Shown: positions 1 through 5,462, numbered from the stretch's first letter. The stretch: DNA of 5,462 bases from Clostridiales bacterium (GCA_017649745.1 JAGCGE010000089.1:1-5462); one strand, 5' to 3'. A program made the numbers and translations. The notes: generated by a model not told the origin, from the letters alone.

Positions 1-362
1 GCCGCGCTCCAGATCTGGCCCATGACCTTGATCTGACCCTTGCCTTCTATAGGATCTATATCCTCTGTCACGATGCCTTCCTGCCCGATCAAACGGTCCG
101 CGTTGGTTGGCTCTTTGTCGACCTTTTTAATATCTTTCATATTTGGTTTTATCCATACTATGAACATTATAAAAAGAGCTACAGATACCAGCACCATGAC
201 GAGGATCTGAATCCAGAGATCTACACCGAGTGCCGCAAGTATCGCCGCTATTAAACAGCCGACCGCGCACCATATCGTAGAAAGTCCCATGGCAGCTGCC
301 TCGATCACCAGGAATACGACCATCAATATGATCCAAAACAACCACATCGGAATTGTGCCCAT
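1..362 (-). CDS. NfeD-like membrane protein, N-terminal 120 residues (3' end outside window)
   Basis: This reading frame gives 120 complete residues and runs off the left edge, so the C-terminus is missing. It begins MGTIPMWLFW and is strongly hydrophobic to about residue 72. Likely membrane segments are at roughly 6-24, 27-46 and 50-71. A charged linker follows (KPNMKDIKKVDKEP, 72-85), then the start of the soluble OB-fold domain at about residue 90, with LIGQEGIVTEDIDP and GKGQIKVMGQIWSA. These motifs match the short NfeD (NfeD1b) proteins, normally about 140-155 residues, so some 25-35 residues are probably lost. Family members sit in the cytoplasmic membrane and are commonly encoded beside a flotillin/stomatin-like protein (FloA/YqfA). 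Such a partner could lie just left of the window but cannot be seen. The gene has its own promoter and leader, so it appears to start a transcription unit separate from truA. Family assignment is firm; cellular role is inferred. Confidence 0.88.
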   Translation of the reverse strand, partial: MGTIPMWLFWIILMVVFLVIEAAAMGLSTIWCAVGCLIAAILAALGVDLWIQILVMVLVSVALFIMFIVWIKPNMKDIKKVDKEPTNADRLIGQEGIVTEDIDPIEGKGQIKVMGQIWSA

Positions 363-369
363 ACCATTA

Positions 370-376
370 CTCCTTT
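370..376 (-). promoter_or_regulatory. Ribosome binding site that fixes the NfeD start
   Basis: On the minus strand AAAGGAG lies 7 bases before the ATG at 362-360. A second ATG at 367-365 is in another frame, only 2 bases from this site, and reaches a stop after about 14 codons. The site therefore supports 362 as the true start, in agreement with the NfeD-like protein it opens. Confidence 0.8.
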
Positions 377-386
377 CTTTAAATAT

Positions 387-418
387 AGCCGAACTTATTT
401 GTGTAAATAAGTCCGACT
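387..418 (-). promoter_or_regulatory. Leader hairpin upstream of the NfeD gene
   Basis: The minus-strand RNA can form a 14-base-pair stem (387-400 with 405-418) closed by the four-base loop ACAC. Two of the pairs are G-U. Those pairs become mismatches on the opposite strand, so the fold favours the NfeD transcript. The core is also an exact DNA inverted repeat, ACTTATTT-gtgt-AAATAAGT (393-412). It ends 10 bases before the Shine-Dalgarno site and no T-run follows directly, so it does not look like a terminator. It could stabilise the mRNA, control translation, or serve as a binding site for a dimeric regulator. The structure is seen directly; the role is inference. Confidence 0.55.
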
Positions 419-448
419 TTCTGTTGCCTTTTGTTCGTTTGTGATTTG

Positions 449-477
449 ATTATATAGCACCCAAATTGGGCTTTCAA
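449..477 (-). promoter_or_regulatory. Sigma-A-type promoter for the NfeD gene
   Basis: On the minus strand, TTGAAA (477-472) is followed after exactly 17 bases by the perfect -10 box TATAAT (454-449). Transcription would begin near 442, giving a leader of about 80 bases that includes the hairpin at 387-418. The spacer holds the 11-base palindrome CCCAA-T-TTGGG (460-470), placed where a bound repressor would block RNA polymerase. The promoter lies in the gap between truA and the NfeD gene and reads towards the latter. No convincing terminator for truA is seen in this gap, so some read-through from truA is also possible. Confidence 0.75.
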
Positions 478-505
478 TATACGCGAATAAATCTTAAATA
501 TGTCT

Positions 506-1267
506 TTAACTTTCCTTAACCTTTGCGCTCTCCCAGTCGTAATAAACCTCTTCGAGAGTAAGACCTTGAGGTGGCAAAGTCCTTCCTGCCATCTTGCGAT
601 CCTTTGACTCTATAATGTCAGTTATCGAACACGGGTCTATCTTGCCGTATCCTACCTCGAGCAAAGTGCCTGCTATGATCCTTACCATGTTATATAAGAA
701 CGCATTTCCCTGGACCTCAATCTCAAGTCCGTTATCCTTCTCGAAAACATTAACCGAGAAGAGTGTTCTTACTGTTGTAACCTGACTTCCGCCGGATGCA
801 CAGAACGCCTCGAAATCGTGTTCGCCTTCCATGAGTTTTGCAGCAATATTCATCTTTTCGACATCGAGCTTATAAGTCGTGTGATAAGAATATCTGTCCT
901 TGAGAGGACTTCTGAGAGGTGAAGAATAAAGTCTGTAGATATATCTTTTTCCGAGAGTATTAAAGCGCGCACTGAAATCATCTTTCACGTAGACTGCTTT
1001 TCGAACAGAAAGATCATTCGGAAGATGAGCATTGATAGCGATAGGGAGCTTGTCTTCGGGAATATAGAAAGGGACGGCCACAGAACTGACGTGACCTCTG
1101 GCATGAACGCCGGAGTCAGTTCTGGAACATCCCTCTAAATGTATCTTAGTCTTGTATATCTCTTCTAAGGCAGAAGTTAAGACGTCATGTACCGCACGAC
1201 CATTGTTCTGACTTTGAAAACCGACGAACTCGGTTCCGTCATATTCAGTGATCAGTGCAACCTTCAT
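506..1267 (-). CDS. truA: tRNA pseudouridine(38-40) synthase TruA
   Basis: This 253-residue protein has the usual length for TruA, which converts uridines 38, 39 and 40 of the tRNA anticodon arm to pseudouridine in the cytoplasm. Visible family motifs in order are YDGTEFVGFQSQ (9-20), the catalytic loop CSRTDSGVHARGHV (47-60) with the nucleophile Asp51, FSARFNTLGKRYIYRLY (98-114) with the active-site tyrosine at about 111, GNAFLYNMVRIIAGTLL (187-203), and the C-terminal AGRTLPPQGLTLEEVYY (227-243). The catalytic loop reads SRTDS where GRTDA is commonest, a known and harmless-looking variant. The ATG at 1267 lies 5 bases after the sugar kinase stop codon. A modest AGGG Shine-Dalgarno (1280-1277) spaced 9 bases away lies inside the kinase's last codons, so the two genes are almost certainly co-transcribed and probably translationally coupled. 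The gene looks intact. Confidence 0.96.
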   Translation of the reverse strand: MKVALITEYDGTEFVGFQSQNNGRAVHDVLTSALEEIYKTKIHLEGCSRTDSGVHARGHVSSVAVPFYIPEDKLPIAINAHLPNDLSVRKAVYVKDDFSARFNTLGKRYIYRLYSSPLRSPLKDRYSYHTTYKLDVEKMNIAAKLMEGEHDFEAFCASGGSQVTTVRTLFSVNVFEKDNGLEIEVQGNAFLYNMVRIIAGTLLEVGYGKIDPCSITDIIESKDRKMAGRTLPPQGLTLEEVYYDWESAKVKES

Positions 1268-1272
1268 CTCTA

Positions 1273-2247
1273 TCAGCCCTGCATGTTATCGTCACTGCAT
1301 GACTTAGCCATCATAGCAGCACCTACGATACCTGCATCGTTACCCATCTGAGCGAGCGCGATCCTTGTCTTCTTAACGCCAGGTCCGAAGTAAGGACGTG
1401 ACATTGTCTTCTCCTGCAAAGGAATGAGGAGCGGATCACCTTCGTTACATACACCGCCTCCGATAACGAGTACCTCAGGCATGAATGTGTTGATGGCATT
1501 TGCAAGTCCGTCTGCGAGATAATCTGTATATGTATCAACAACCTTAGCTGCTACTTCATCGTCGCGTCTCATAGCCATGAATGCGACTTTTGCGTTTACC
1601 TTACCGAGCTCCTCGATAACTTCGTTGAGCTTGGAATCAGGATTAGCCTCAGCTGCTTCCTTTGTCATTCTTACAAGAGCGCTAGCTGAACCATATGCCT
1701 CGAAGCAGCCCTTACGTCCGCATGAGCACTGCTGACCGCCTGAAACCAATACGTGGTGACCGAACTCAGAACCGGCCTGGTTAAATCCGGAATAGATCCT
1801 GCCGTTGATGATAACGCCTGCACCTACACCAGTACCAAGTGTGATAGTTACAGAATTCTTAGTGCCCTTTGCTGCACCAGCTACAGCCTCAGCCATACCT
1901 GCACAGTTAGCGTCGTTATCGATAAATACAGGAAGATCGACAACACTTCTGATGATCTTTCTCATAGGAGCCATGTTGAAAGGAAGGTTGTTGGAATAAA
2001 CCAATACGCCTGCTTCGTTATCAGGTGTTCCAGGAGAACCGATACCGATGGAATCGATCTGATCAGGTGTAAGACCTGCATCCTCGATAACCTTAAGAGC
2101 GAGCTTACCCATATCGGTAATGATCTCCTCCATAGGCCTTTCAGCCATCGTCTTAATGCTGTCCTTATTTAATAAAGTTCCGTTTTCATCTACGATTCCG
2201 GCTTTAATATTAGTACCGCCGAGATCGATACCTACATAATAAGTCAT
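1273..2247 (-). CDS. glcK: ROK-family sugar kinase, probable glucokinase
   Basis: From the ATG at 2247 the protein has 324 residues, the normal length for Gram-positive ROK glucokinases, which phosphorylate glucose with ATP in the cytoplasm. Motifs in order: the N-terminal phosphate-binding loop GIDLGGTNIKAG (6-17), GIGSPGTPD (68-76), FIDNDANCAGMAEA (108-121) with the catalytic Asp112, TLGTGVGAGVIINGRIYSG (136-154), the sugar-binding stretch GSEFGHH (159-165), and the ROK zinc site made of His164 with CSCGRKGC (Cys174, 176, 181). VLVIGGGV (259-266) belongs to the C-terminal ATP-binding lobe. The frame stays open to a TTG at 2301, but that lies at the predicted transcription start, and residues before 2247 do not resemble the family. 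GTGGG seven bases upstream is a modest ribosome site for 2247; an in-frame ATG at 2265 is a less likely start. Other ROK hexose substrates cannot be excluded. It sits between ecfT and truA, an unusual place. Confidence 0.85.
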   Translation of the reverse strand: MTYYVGIDLGGTNIKAGIVDENGTLLNKDSIKTMAERPMEEIITDMGKLALKVIEDAGLTPDQIDSIGIGSPGTPDNEAGVLVYSNNLPFNMAPMRKIIRSVVDLPVFIDNDANCAGMAEAVAGAAKGTKNSVTITLGTGVGAGVIINGRIYSGFNQAGSEFGHHVLVSGGQQCSCGRKGCFEAYGSASALVRMTKEAAEANPDSKLNEVIEELGKVNAKVAFMAMRRDDEVAAKVVDTYTDYLADGLANAINTFMPEVLVIGGGVCNEGDPLLIPLQEKTMSRPYFGPGVKKTRIALAQMGNDAGIVGAAMMAKSCSDDNMQG

Positions 2248-2281
2248 ATGATTGCCCACTTTCATAACATAATAATCTGCA

Positions 2282-2301
2282 TCGCTGCGCCCTAGCAGCA
2301 A
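2282..2301 (-). promoter_or_regulatory. Small hairpin at the 5' end of the sugar kinase leader
   Basis: The minus-strand RNA can pair TTGCTGC (2301-2295) with GCAGCGA (2288-2282), including one T-G pair, around the loop TAGGGC. If transcription starts near 2300, as the upstream promoter predicts, this stem would form the extreme 5' end of the message. Such a position could protect the mRNA from 5'-end decay. The stem is short and may be fortuitous. Confidence 0.3.
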
Positions 2302-2306
2302 GAGTT

Positions 2307-2335
2307 ATTTTATCACATGCGAAAAGAAATGACTA
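2307..2335 (-). promoter_or_regulatory. Candidate extended -10 promoter for the kinase-truA pair
   Basis: On the minus strand, TAAAAT (2312-2307) is preceded directly by TGA, an extended -10 arrangement. A weak -35 match, TAGTCA (2335-2330), sits 17 bases upstream. It begins 3 bases after the ecfT stop codon, and the start point would be near 2300. This would let the kinase and truA be expressed apart from the ECF genes. No terminator is seen after ecfT, so read-through from ecfT is also likely. Confidence 0.45.
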
Positions 2336-2338
2336 TTA

Positions 2339-3145
2339 TCACAGCAGTTTCTCGATCAAAACGAGAGATACCGCGCATAATGTCAGAAGGATGAACATGA
2401 ATATATCTCTTCCCGTGATGTGAAGAGGATGAAGTTTTGTCCTTCCCTCGCCTCCGTTATAGCATCTGGCATCCATAGCTGTAGCAAGCTCATCAGCTCT
2501 TCTGAAACTCGATACAAAAAGTGGAACAAGAACTGTTATGTATCCTTTAAGCCTGCTTATGATGCTTCCTGTGTCGTAGTTTGCACCTCTTGATACCTGA
2601 GCTTTCATTATCTTGTCAGTCTCATCAAGAAGCGTCGGGATAAAGCGCAGAGCGATCATCATCGTCATTGCCATCTCGTGTGCTGGAAACTTGATTATCT
2701 TAAGCGGGCTCATAAGCTTTTCGAGCGCTTCAGAAAGCTTGAGCGGAGTTGTCGTAAGCGTAAGGATTATGCTCGTTATAAAGATCATCAGAAGAAGCCT
2801 GATGCTCATTATTCCTGCTTCCTTGAGGCCGTCTGTCGTGATGACGATCCTGTGCCATGAGAAGAGCTCTCGTCCTTCCTTTATCGTGAGCACATTAAGT
2901 ATGAAGATCAGGAAGAAGATCGGAAGCACAGGCTTAGCCGTATTCCACATTACCTTCGGCGGGATCTTGCCAAGGATCTGAAGGAATATCGTAAAGACTG
3001 CAAGAAGCAATATCGCCTCCGGTGATTCGATCATAAAGATCGCTACCATGAACAATATAAAGAGGATCGTCTTGAGCCTCGGATCGAGCTTATGAAGAAG
3101 TGAATCGCCCTTGTAATAACGTCCGATACTGATATCTTTAAGCAT
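2339..3145 (-). CDS. ecfT: Energy-coupling factor transporter transmembrane protein EcfT
   Basis: This 268-residue membrane protein matches EcfT, which links the two ATPases to a substrate-binding S component in ECF importers for vitamins and metal ions. The N-terminus MLKDISIGRYYKGDSLLHKLDPRLK (1-25; key residues Gly8, Tyr10-11, Asp21-Pro22) is the standard family opening. Hydrophobic segments lie at about 26-39, 43-58, 72-88, 112-132 and 247-265. The two coupling-helix motifs that dock onto the ATPases are visible as QVSRGANYDTG (183-193) and AMDARCYNGGEGRT (223-236), where the ARG consensus appears as SRG and ARC. The frame is open 12 codons further upstream, but a strong GGAGG five bases before the ATG at 3145 and the family alignment both support 3145. 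The start overlaps the end of the ATPase gene by 8 bases, which implies translational coupling and matched subunit production. Confidence 0.95.
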   Translation of the reverse strand: MLKDISIGRYYKGDSLLHKLDPRLKTILFILFMVAIFMIESPEAILLLAVFTIFLQILGKIPPKVMWNTAKPVLPIFFLIFILNVLTIKEGRELFSWHRIVITTDGLKEAGIMSIRLLLMIFITSIILTLTTTPLKLSEALEKLMSPLKIIKFPAHEMAMTMMIALRFIPTLLDETDKIMKAQVSRGANYDTGSIISRLKGYITVLVPLFVSSFRRADELATAMDARCYNGGEGRTKLHPLHITGRDIFMFILLTLCAVSLVLIEKLL

Positions 3146-4892
3146 GCGCACCTCCCAGAAGGATAGCAGCTTCGCGGACACTTTGTGCCTTGAGAAGATT
3201 CTCCTTTGACTCTTTGTCCAGATTCAGCTTGATCGCAAGTATCTCGAGGAACCTTCTAAGGTATGGAGGCTTGATCTCCATGTTGATCATTTCCTCTTTG
3301 TTTTCGAACATCTTATTAGGCTCAGACACGCCCATTATCATGCCGTCTTTCATCGTGCAGATCCTGTCTGCATGCTCGTATGCCTCATCCATATAATGAG
3401 TAACGAGGACGATCGTCTTGCCGTTTGCCTTAAGATCAGAGATAGTCTTGAACATATCTCTTCTTCCCTTAGGGTCAAGTCCAGCGGCAGGCTCATCAAG
3501 AACAAGCACCTCCGGTTCCATCGCGATAACTCCGGCCATCGCAACACGTCTCTGCTGACCGCCCGAAAGCTCGAACGGACTTTTATCCAGAACATCATCG
3601 CTAAGACCGACGATCTTCGCAGCTTCCCTAACCGCCTTATCAAGATCATCACCTGTCATTCCCATCATCTTAGGACCATAGGCAATGTCTTTATACACCG
3701 TCTCTTCGAAAAGCTGATACTCCGGATACTGGAAAACAAGACCGACTTTCTGTCTTATCTTCTTGATCTCCTTCTTCTTGGAAGTTGTGATCGTTCCGTC
3801 TTCAAATCTGTATTCGATCTTTCCGTCGCCCTGGGGTCTTATGATTCCGTTAAGGTGAGTAATGAGCGTAGTCTTTCCGCATCCACTCCTGCCGACGAGA
3901 GCAAGTATCTCGCCCTTCTTTATCTCAAGATCGATATTCTTGAGCACATACGGACTGTTATCTTCATATCTGTAGCTCAGGTTCCTGATCGAGATAAGAG
4001 TCTCTTTTGAAAGACTCTCCCTTACCGGTGCATCGATCTTCTTATTCATGAACCTGTCCGAAAGGAATCTTAATGCATTGATGATCGATCTCGCATTCTC
4101 AAGAGAATAATCAAGACCTGTTACATTCTTAAGTTCCCACAATAATTTCGAATATATAGGCGAATCTAGTCCCGCATCGATCATGCGCGGAACATCATTA
4201 AGGATGATCCTTGGATCGCCTTCCAAAGTAACCTTTCCCTTATCCATTATGAAGACCTTATCGGTCCTTGAAGCTTCTGTCATATCGTGAGTGATAGTAA
4301 GAACGCTTATCTCTTTCTCACGGACGAGCTTCTCTATTATTGAGAGGAATTCATCTCTGCTGACGGGATCTAACATCGCCGTTGCTTCATCAAGTATAAG
4401 GAATTTCGGCTTAAGTGCGAGGACGCCCGCGATCGCAAGCTTCTGCTTCTGTCCGCCGGAAAGCTTAGCCGACTGCCTTTCTCTCTTATCGTAAAGCCCA
4501 ACATATTTCAGGGCCTTGTTTACACGCTCAGTAAGTTCCGGATTCGGTATTCCGATATTCTCAGGACCAAACGCAACATCTTCCTCAACCGTAGTACCTA
4601 CTATCTGGTTATCCGGATTTTGGAAAACACATCCCGTATTCCTTCTTATATCCCAGAACTTAGTCTCGTCTTTTGTATCTATTCCGAAAACCCTGATCTC
4701 GCCCTCGTTTTGTACTTCGAGCACATCAAGGAGTTTAGCCATCGTGGATTTGCCAGAACCATTAGCTCCAAGGAGCGCAATGTAAGAACCCTTCTCGATT
4801 ACAAGAGAAGCGCCGTCGACTGCATAGATCTTATTGTCATTGTCATCATCATATGTGAAGCGAACGTTCTTAGCTGAAGCAGTTATTTCCAT
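3138..4892 (-). CDS. ecfA: Fused ECF transporter ATPase, EcfA1 and EcfA2 in one chain
   Basis: This 584-residue protein contains two complete ABC ATPase domains that in most Firmicutes are separate proteins of about 280 residues each. The first half is EcfA1-like: Walker A GANGSGKST (42-50), Q-loop FQNPDNQIVGTTVEEDVAFG (90-109), signature LSGGQ (144-148), Walker B FLILDEAT (164-171) with Glu169, and switch His202. The second half is EcfA2-like: Walker A GRSGCGKTT (334-342), Q-loop FQYPEYQLFEETV (387-399), LSGGQ (442-446), VLVLDEPAAGLDP (462-474) with Glu467, and His499. Each half retains an EcfA-type C-terminal tail (about 234-275 and 531-584), with a linker near 276-297. All catalytic residues are present in both halves, so the chain could supply both nucleotide-binding subunits and power import with EcfT. 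The ATG at 4892 has a modest AAAGG ribosome site 7 bases upstream. No S component gene is adjacent, which fits a shared group II module. No frameshift or internal stop is seen. Confidence 0.95.
   Translation of the reverse strand: MEITASAKNVRFTYDDDNDNKIYAVDGASLVIEKGSYIALLGANGSGKSTMAKLLDVLEVQNEGEIRVFGIDTKDETKFWDIRRNTGCVFQNPDNQIVGTTVEEDVAFGPENIGIPNPELTERVNKALKYVGLYDKRERQSAKLSGGQKQKLAIAGVLALKPKFLILDEATAMLDPVSRDEFLSIIEKLVREKEISVLTITHDMTEASRTDKVFIMDKGKVTLEGDPRIILNDVPRMIDAGLDSPIYSKLLWELKNVTGLDYSLENARSIINALRFLSDRFMNKKIDAPVRESLSKETLISIRNLSYRYEDNSPYVLKNIDLEIKKGEILALVGRSGCGKTTLITHLNGIIRPQGDGKIEYRFEDGTITTSKKKEIKKIRQKVGLVFQYPEYQLFEETVYKDIAYGPKMMGMTGDDLDKAVREAAKIVGLSDDVLDKSPFELSGGQQRRVAMAGVIAMEPEVLVLDEPAAGLDPKGRRDMFKTISDLKANGKTIVLVTHYMDEAYEHADRICTMKDGMIMGVSEPNKMFENKEEMINMEIKPPYLRRFLEILAIKLNLDKESKENLLKAQSVREAAILLGGAHA
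3151..3155 (-). promoter_or_regulatory. Strong ribosome binding site for ecfT inside the ATPase gene
   Basis: GGAGG on the minus strand lies within the codons for the last Leu-Gly-Gly-Ala of the fused ATPase and 5 bases before the ecfT ATG at 3145. It decides the ecfT start against the upstream in-frame ATG at 3181, which would add 12 residues that do not match the family. Confidence 0.85.
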
Positions 4893-4910
4893 CCGATAGC
4901 CTTTTCAAAT

Positions 4911-4948
4911 AATAAGAAAGGGCCGCCTCTATATATCGAGACAGCCCT
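4911..4948 (-). terminator. Rho-independent terminator after rplQ
   Basis: On the minus strand AGGGCTGTCTC (4948-4938) pairs with GAGGCGGCCCT (4929-4919) over 11 bases, two of them G-U, around an 8-base loop. The T-rich tail TTTCTTATTATTT follows. The wobble pairs are mismatches in the opposite-strand RNA and the tail is on the minus side, so it acts on right-to-left transcription. It would end the ribosomal protein operon after rplQ. Its tail ends only about a dozen bases before the Shine-Dalgarno site of the fused ATPase gene. Confidence 0.85.
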
Positions 4949-4971
4949 GTACTTCTTTGTTCTAAGACAAC

Positions 4972-4992
4972 CTCGAATTATACGAATTCGAG
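4972..4992 (-). repeat. Perfect inverted repeat spanning the rplQ stop codon
   Basis: CTCGAATT (minus 4992-4985) and AATTCGAG (4979-4972) are exact complements separated by 5 bases, giving an 8-base-pair stem that encloses the TAA stop of rplQ. No T-run follows on either strand, so it is not an ordinary terminator. It might affect mRNA 3'-end stability or processing, or be a chance result of the Leu-Glu-Phe codons. Confidence 0.5.
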
Positions 4993-5462
4993 AATAGCCA
5001 TTTCAGAACCGTCACCTCTTCTGCAACCTGTTCTGATGATTCTTGTGTATCCGCCTGTTCTTCCTGCGTACTTAGGAGCAAGCTCATCGAAAACCTTATT
5101 AACTGGGTTAATAACGTTTCCTTCAGAATCGTGGCTCTTCAAGAGCCAGTACATGATCTCCTTACGAGCAGCAAGTCTGGAAGGGCTGTCAACCTGAACG
5201 TTCTTCTTCTTAACTTCACGATCAACAACTTCGTACTTGTTGCCGGACTTGGAAGTCTTTGTTGTAAGAACCTTCTTACCCTTTCCGTCGAGCTTAGCAG
5301 CGGAAACTGTAACTTCTTTTGTTGTATAGTTGTCTTTCTCTTTAATTGCCATGGAGATGAGCTTCTCTGTAATAGCAGAGATCTCCTTAGCACGTGCAAC
5401 GGTTGTCTCAACCTTGCCGTTAATAACAAATGCCGTTGTCATGTTACGAAGGATAGCCTTAC
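4978..5462 (-). CDS. rplQ: 50S ribosomal protein L17, C-terminal 160 residues (start outside window)
   Basis: L17 is a protein of the large ribosomal subunit. The frame is open through the right edge: before the internal Met at 5442 the visible residues are KAILRN, matching the RNA-binding segment near residues 15-25 of known L17 proteins (R-x-A-x-x-R-N). That Met is therefore not the start, and about 15-20 N-terminal residues are missing. Other family motifs are VETTVARAKEI, EKLISMA, SRLAARKEI, VFDELAPKYAGRTGGYTRI and the C-terminal MAILEFV. Between EKLISMAIKEKD and SRLAARK lies an insertion of roughly 40-45 lysine- and threonine-rich residues (about 38-84 counted from the Met at 5442), absent from E. 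coli L17 at 127 residues. Similar enlarged L17 proteins are, to my recollection, found in Clostridia. The gene normally ends the large alpha-operon of ribosomal proteins, and a terminator follows it here. Confidence 0.96.
   Translation of the reverse strand, partial: KAILRNMTTAFVINGKVETTVARAKEISAITEKLISMAIKEKDNYTTKEVTVSAAKLDGKGKKVLTTKTSKSGNKYEVVDREVKKKNVQVDSPSRLAARKEIMYWLLKSHDSEGNVINPVNKVFDELAPKYAGRTGGYTRIIRTGCRRGDGSEMAILEFV

Noticed and set aside
127..345. A 72-codon minus-strand frame in the NfeD region
   Set aside because: It is out of frame with the NfeD coding sequence, has no ribosome binding site, and its translation shows no membrane or family character, unlike the frame starting at 362.
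363..505. A terminator for truA in the gap before the NfeD gene
   Set aside because: The only strong stem (387-418) is downstream of the NfeD promoter and has no T-run after it. I see no GC-rich stem with a T-tail directly after the truA stop.
1753..2172. A 139-codon plus-strand frame opposite the sugar kinase
   Set aside because: It is antisense to conserved ROK motifs, is rich in Cys/Ser/Thr as expected for a shadow frame, and has no ribosome site.
2248..2301. An 18-residue N-terminal extension of the sugar kinase from a TTG start at 2301
   Set aside because: The extension does not resemble ROK proteins, the TTG sits at the predicted transcription start, and the usual family start lies at 2247.
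3146..3181. An upstream ATG at 3181 for ecfT
   Set aside because: It would deepen the overlap with the ATPase gene and lacks a good Shine-Dalgarno, whereas GGAGG sits 5 bases before 3145 and the family begins there.
3372..4010. A 212-codon plus-strand frame opposite the fused ATPase gene
   Set aside because: It lies wholly antisense to a well-supported gene, shows no recognisable domain, and is explained by codon bias on the coding strand.
2339..4892. A complete vitamin importer with a dedicated S component
   Set aside because: Only the ATPase fusion and EcfT are present. No small six-helix S-component gene or riboswitch is seen nearby, so substrate cannot be assigned.

Overview
The window looks like a chromosomal housekeeping region of a low-to-mid GC Bacillota, most likely class Clostridia. 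The evidence is the ribosomal protein L17 / ECF transporter / TruA gene order, an L17 with a long internal insertion of the kind I recall from Clostridia, Gram-positive-type ROK glucokinase motifs, and AGGAG ribosome binding sites. I cannot name a genus from the sequence alone. All supported genes are on the minus strand, so the region is transcribed from right to left. I see no RNA genes, insertion sequences, CRISPR arrays, phage genes or plus-strand genes.

In transcription order the layout is as follows. The 3' part of rplQ (4978-5462; its start lies beyond the right edge) is followed by a rho-independent terminator at about 4911-4948. Then come one long gene encoding both ECF ATPases fused head to tail (ecfA1-ecfA2, 3138-4892) and ecfT (2339-3145), whose start overlaps the end of the ATPase gene. 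A short gap holds a candidate promoter and leads to a ROK-family sugar kinase, probably glucokinase (1273-2247). This is followed five bases later by truA (506-1267). A 143-base gap then contains a strong sigma-A-type promoter with a palindrome in its spacer and a long leader hairpin. It leads to the 5' part of an NfeD-family membrane protein gene (1-362; its end lies beyond the left edge).

Functionally, the ATPase fusion and EcfT form the shared energizing module of an energy-coupling factor vitamin/metal importer. No substrate-binding S component is present, so this looks like a group II module that serves S components encoded elsewhere. TruA modifies tRNA anticodon arms, and L17 is part of the large ribosomal subunit. 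The sugar kinase is a metabolic gene lodged between ecfT and truA, two genes that are often direct neighbours. NfeD-type proteins act in membrane organisation, often with a flotillin partner.

I found no undescribed multi-gene system. The points most worth a second look are the single-chain EcfA1-EcfA2 ATPase, the terminator placed directly in front of it, the sugar kinase insertion with its own candidate promoter, the enlarged L17, and the structured promoter and leader of the NfeD gene.
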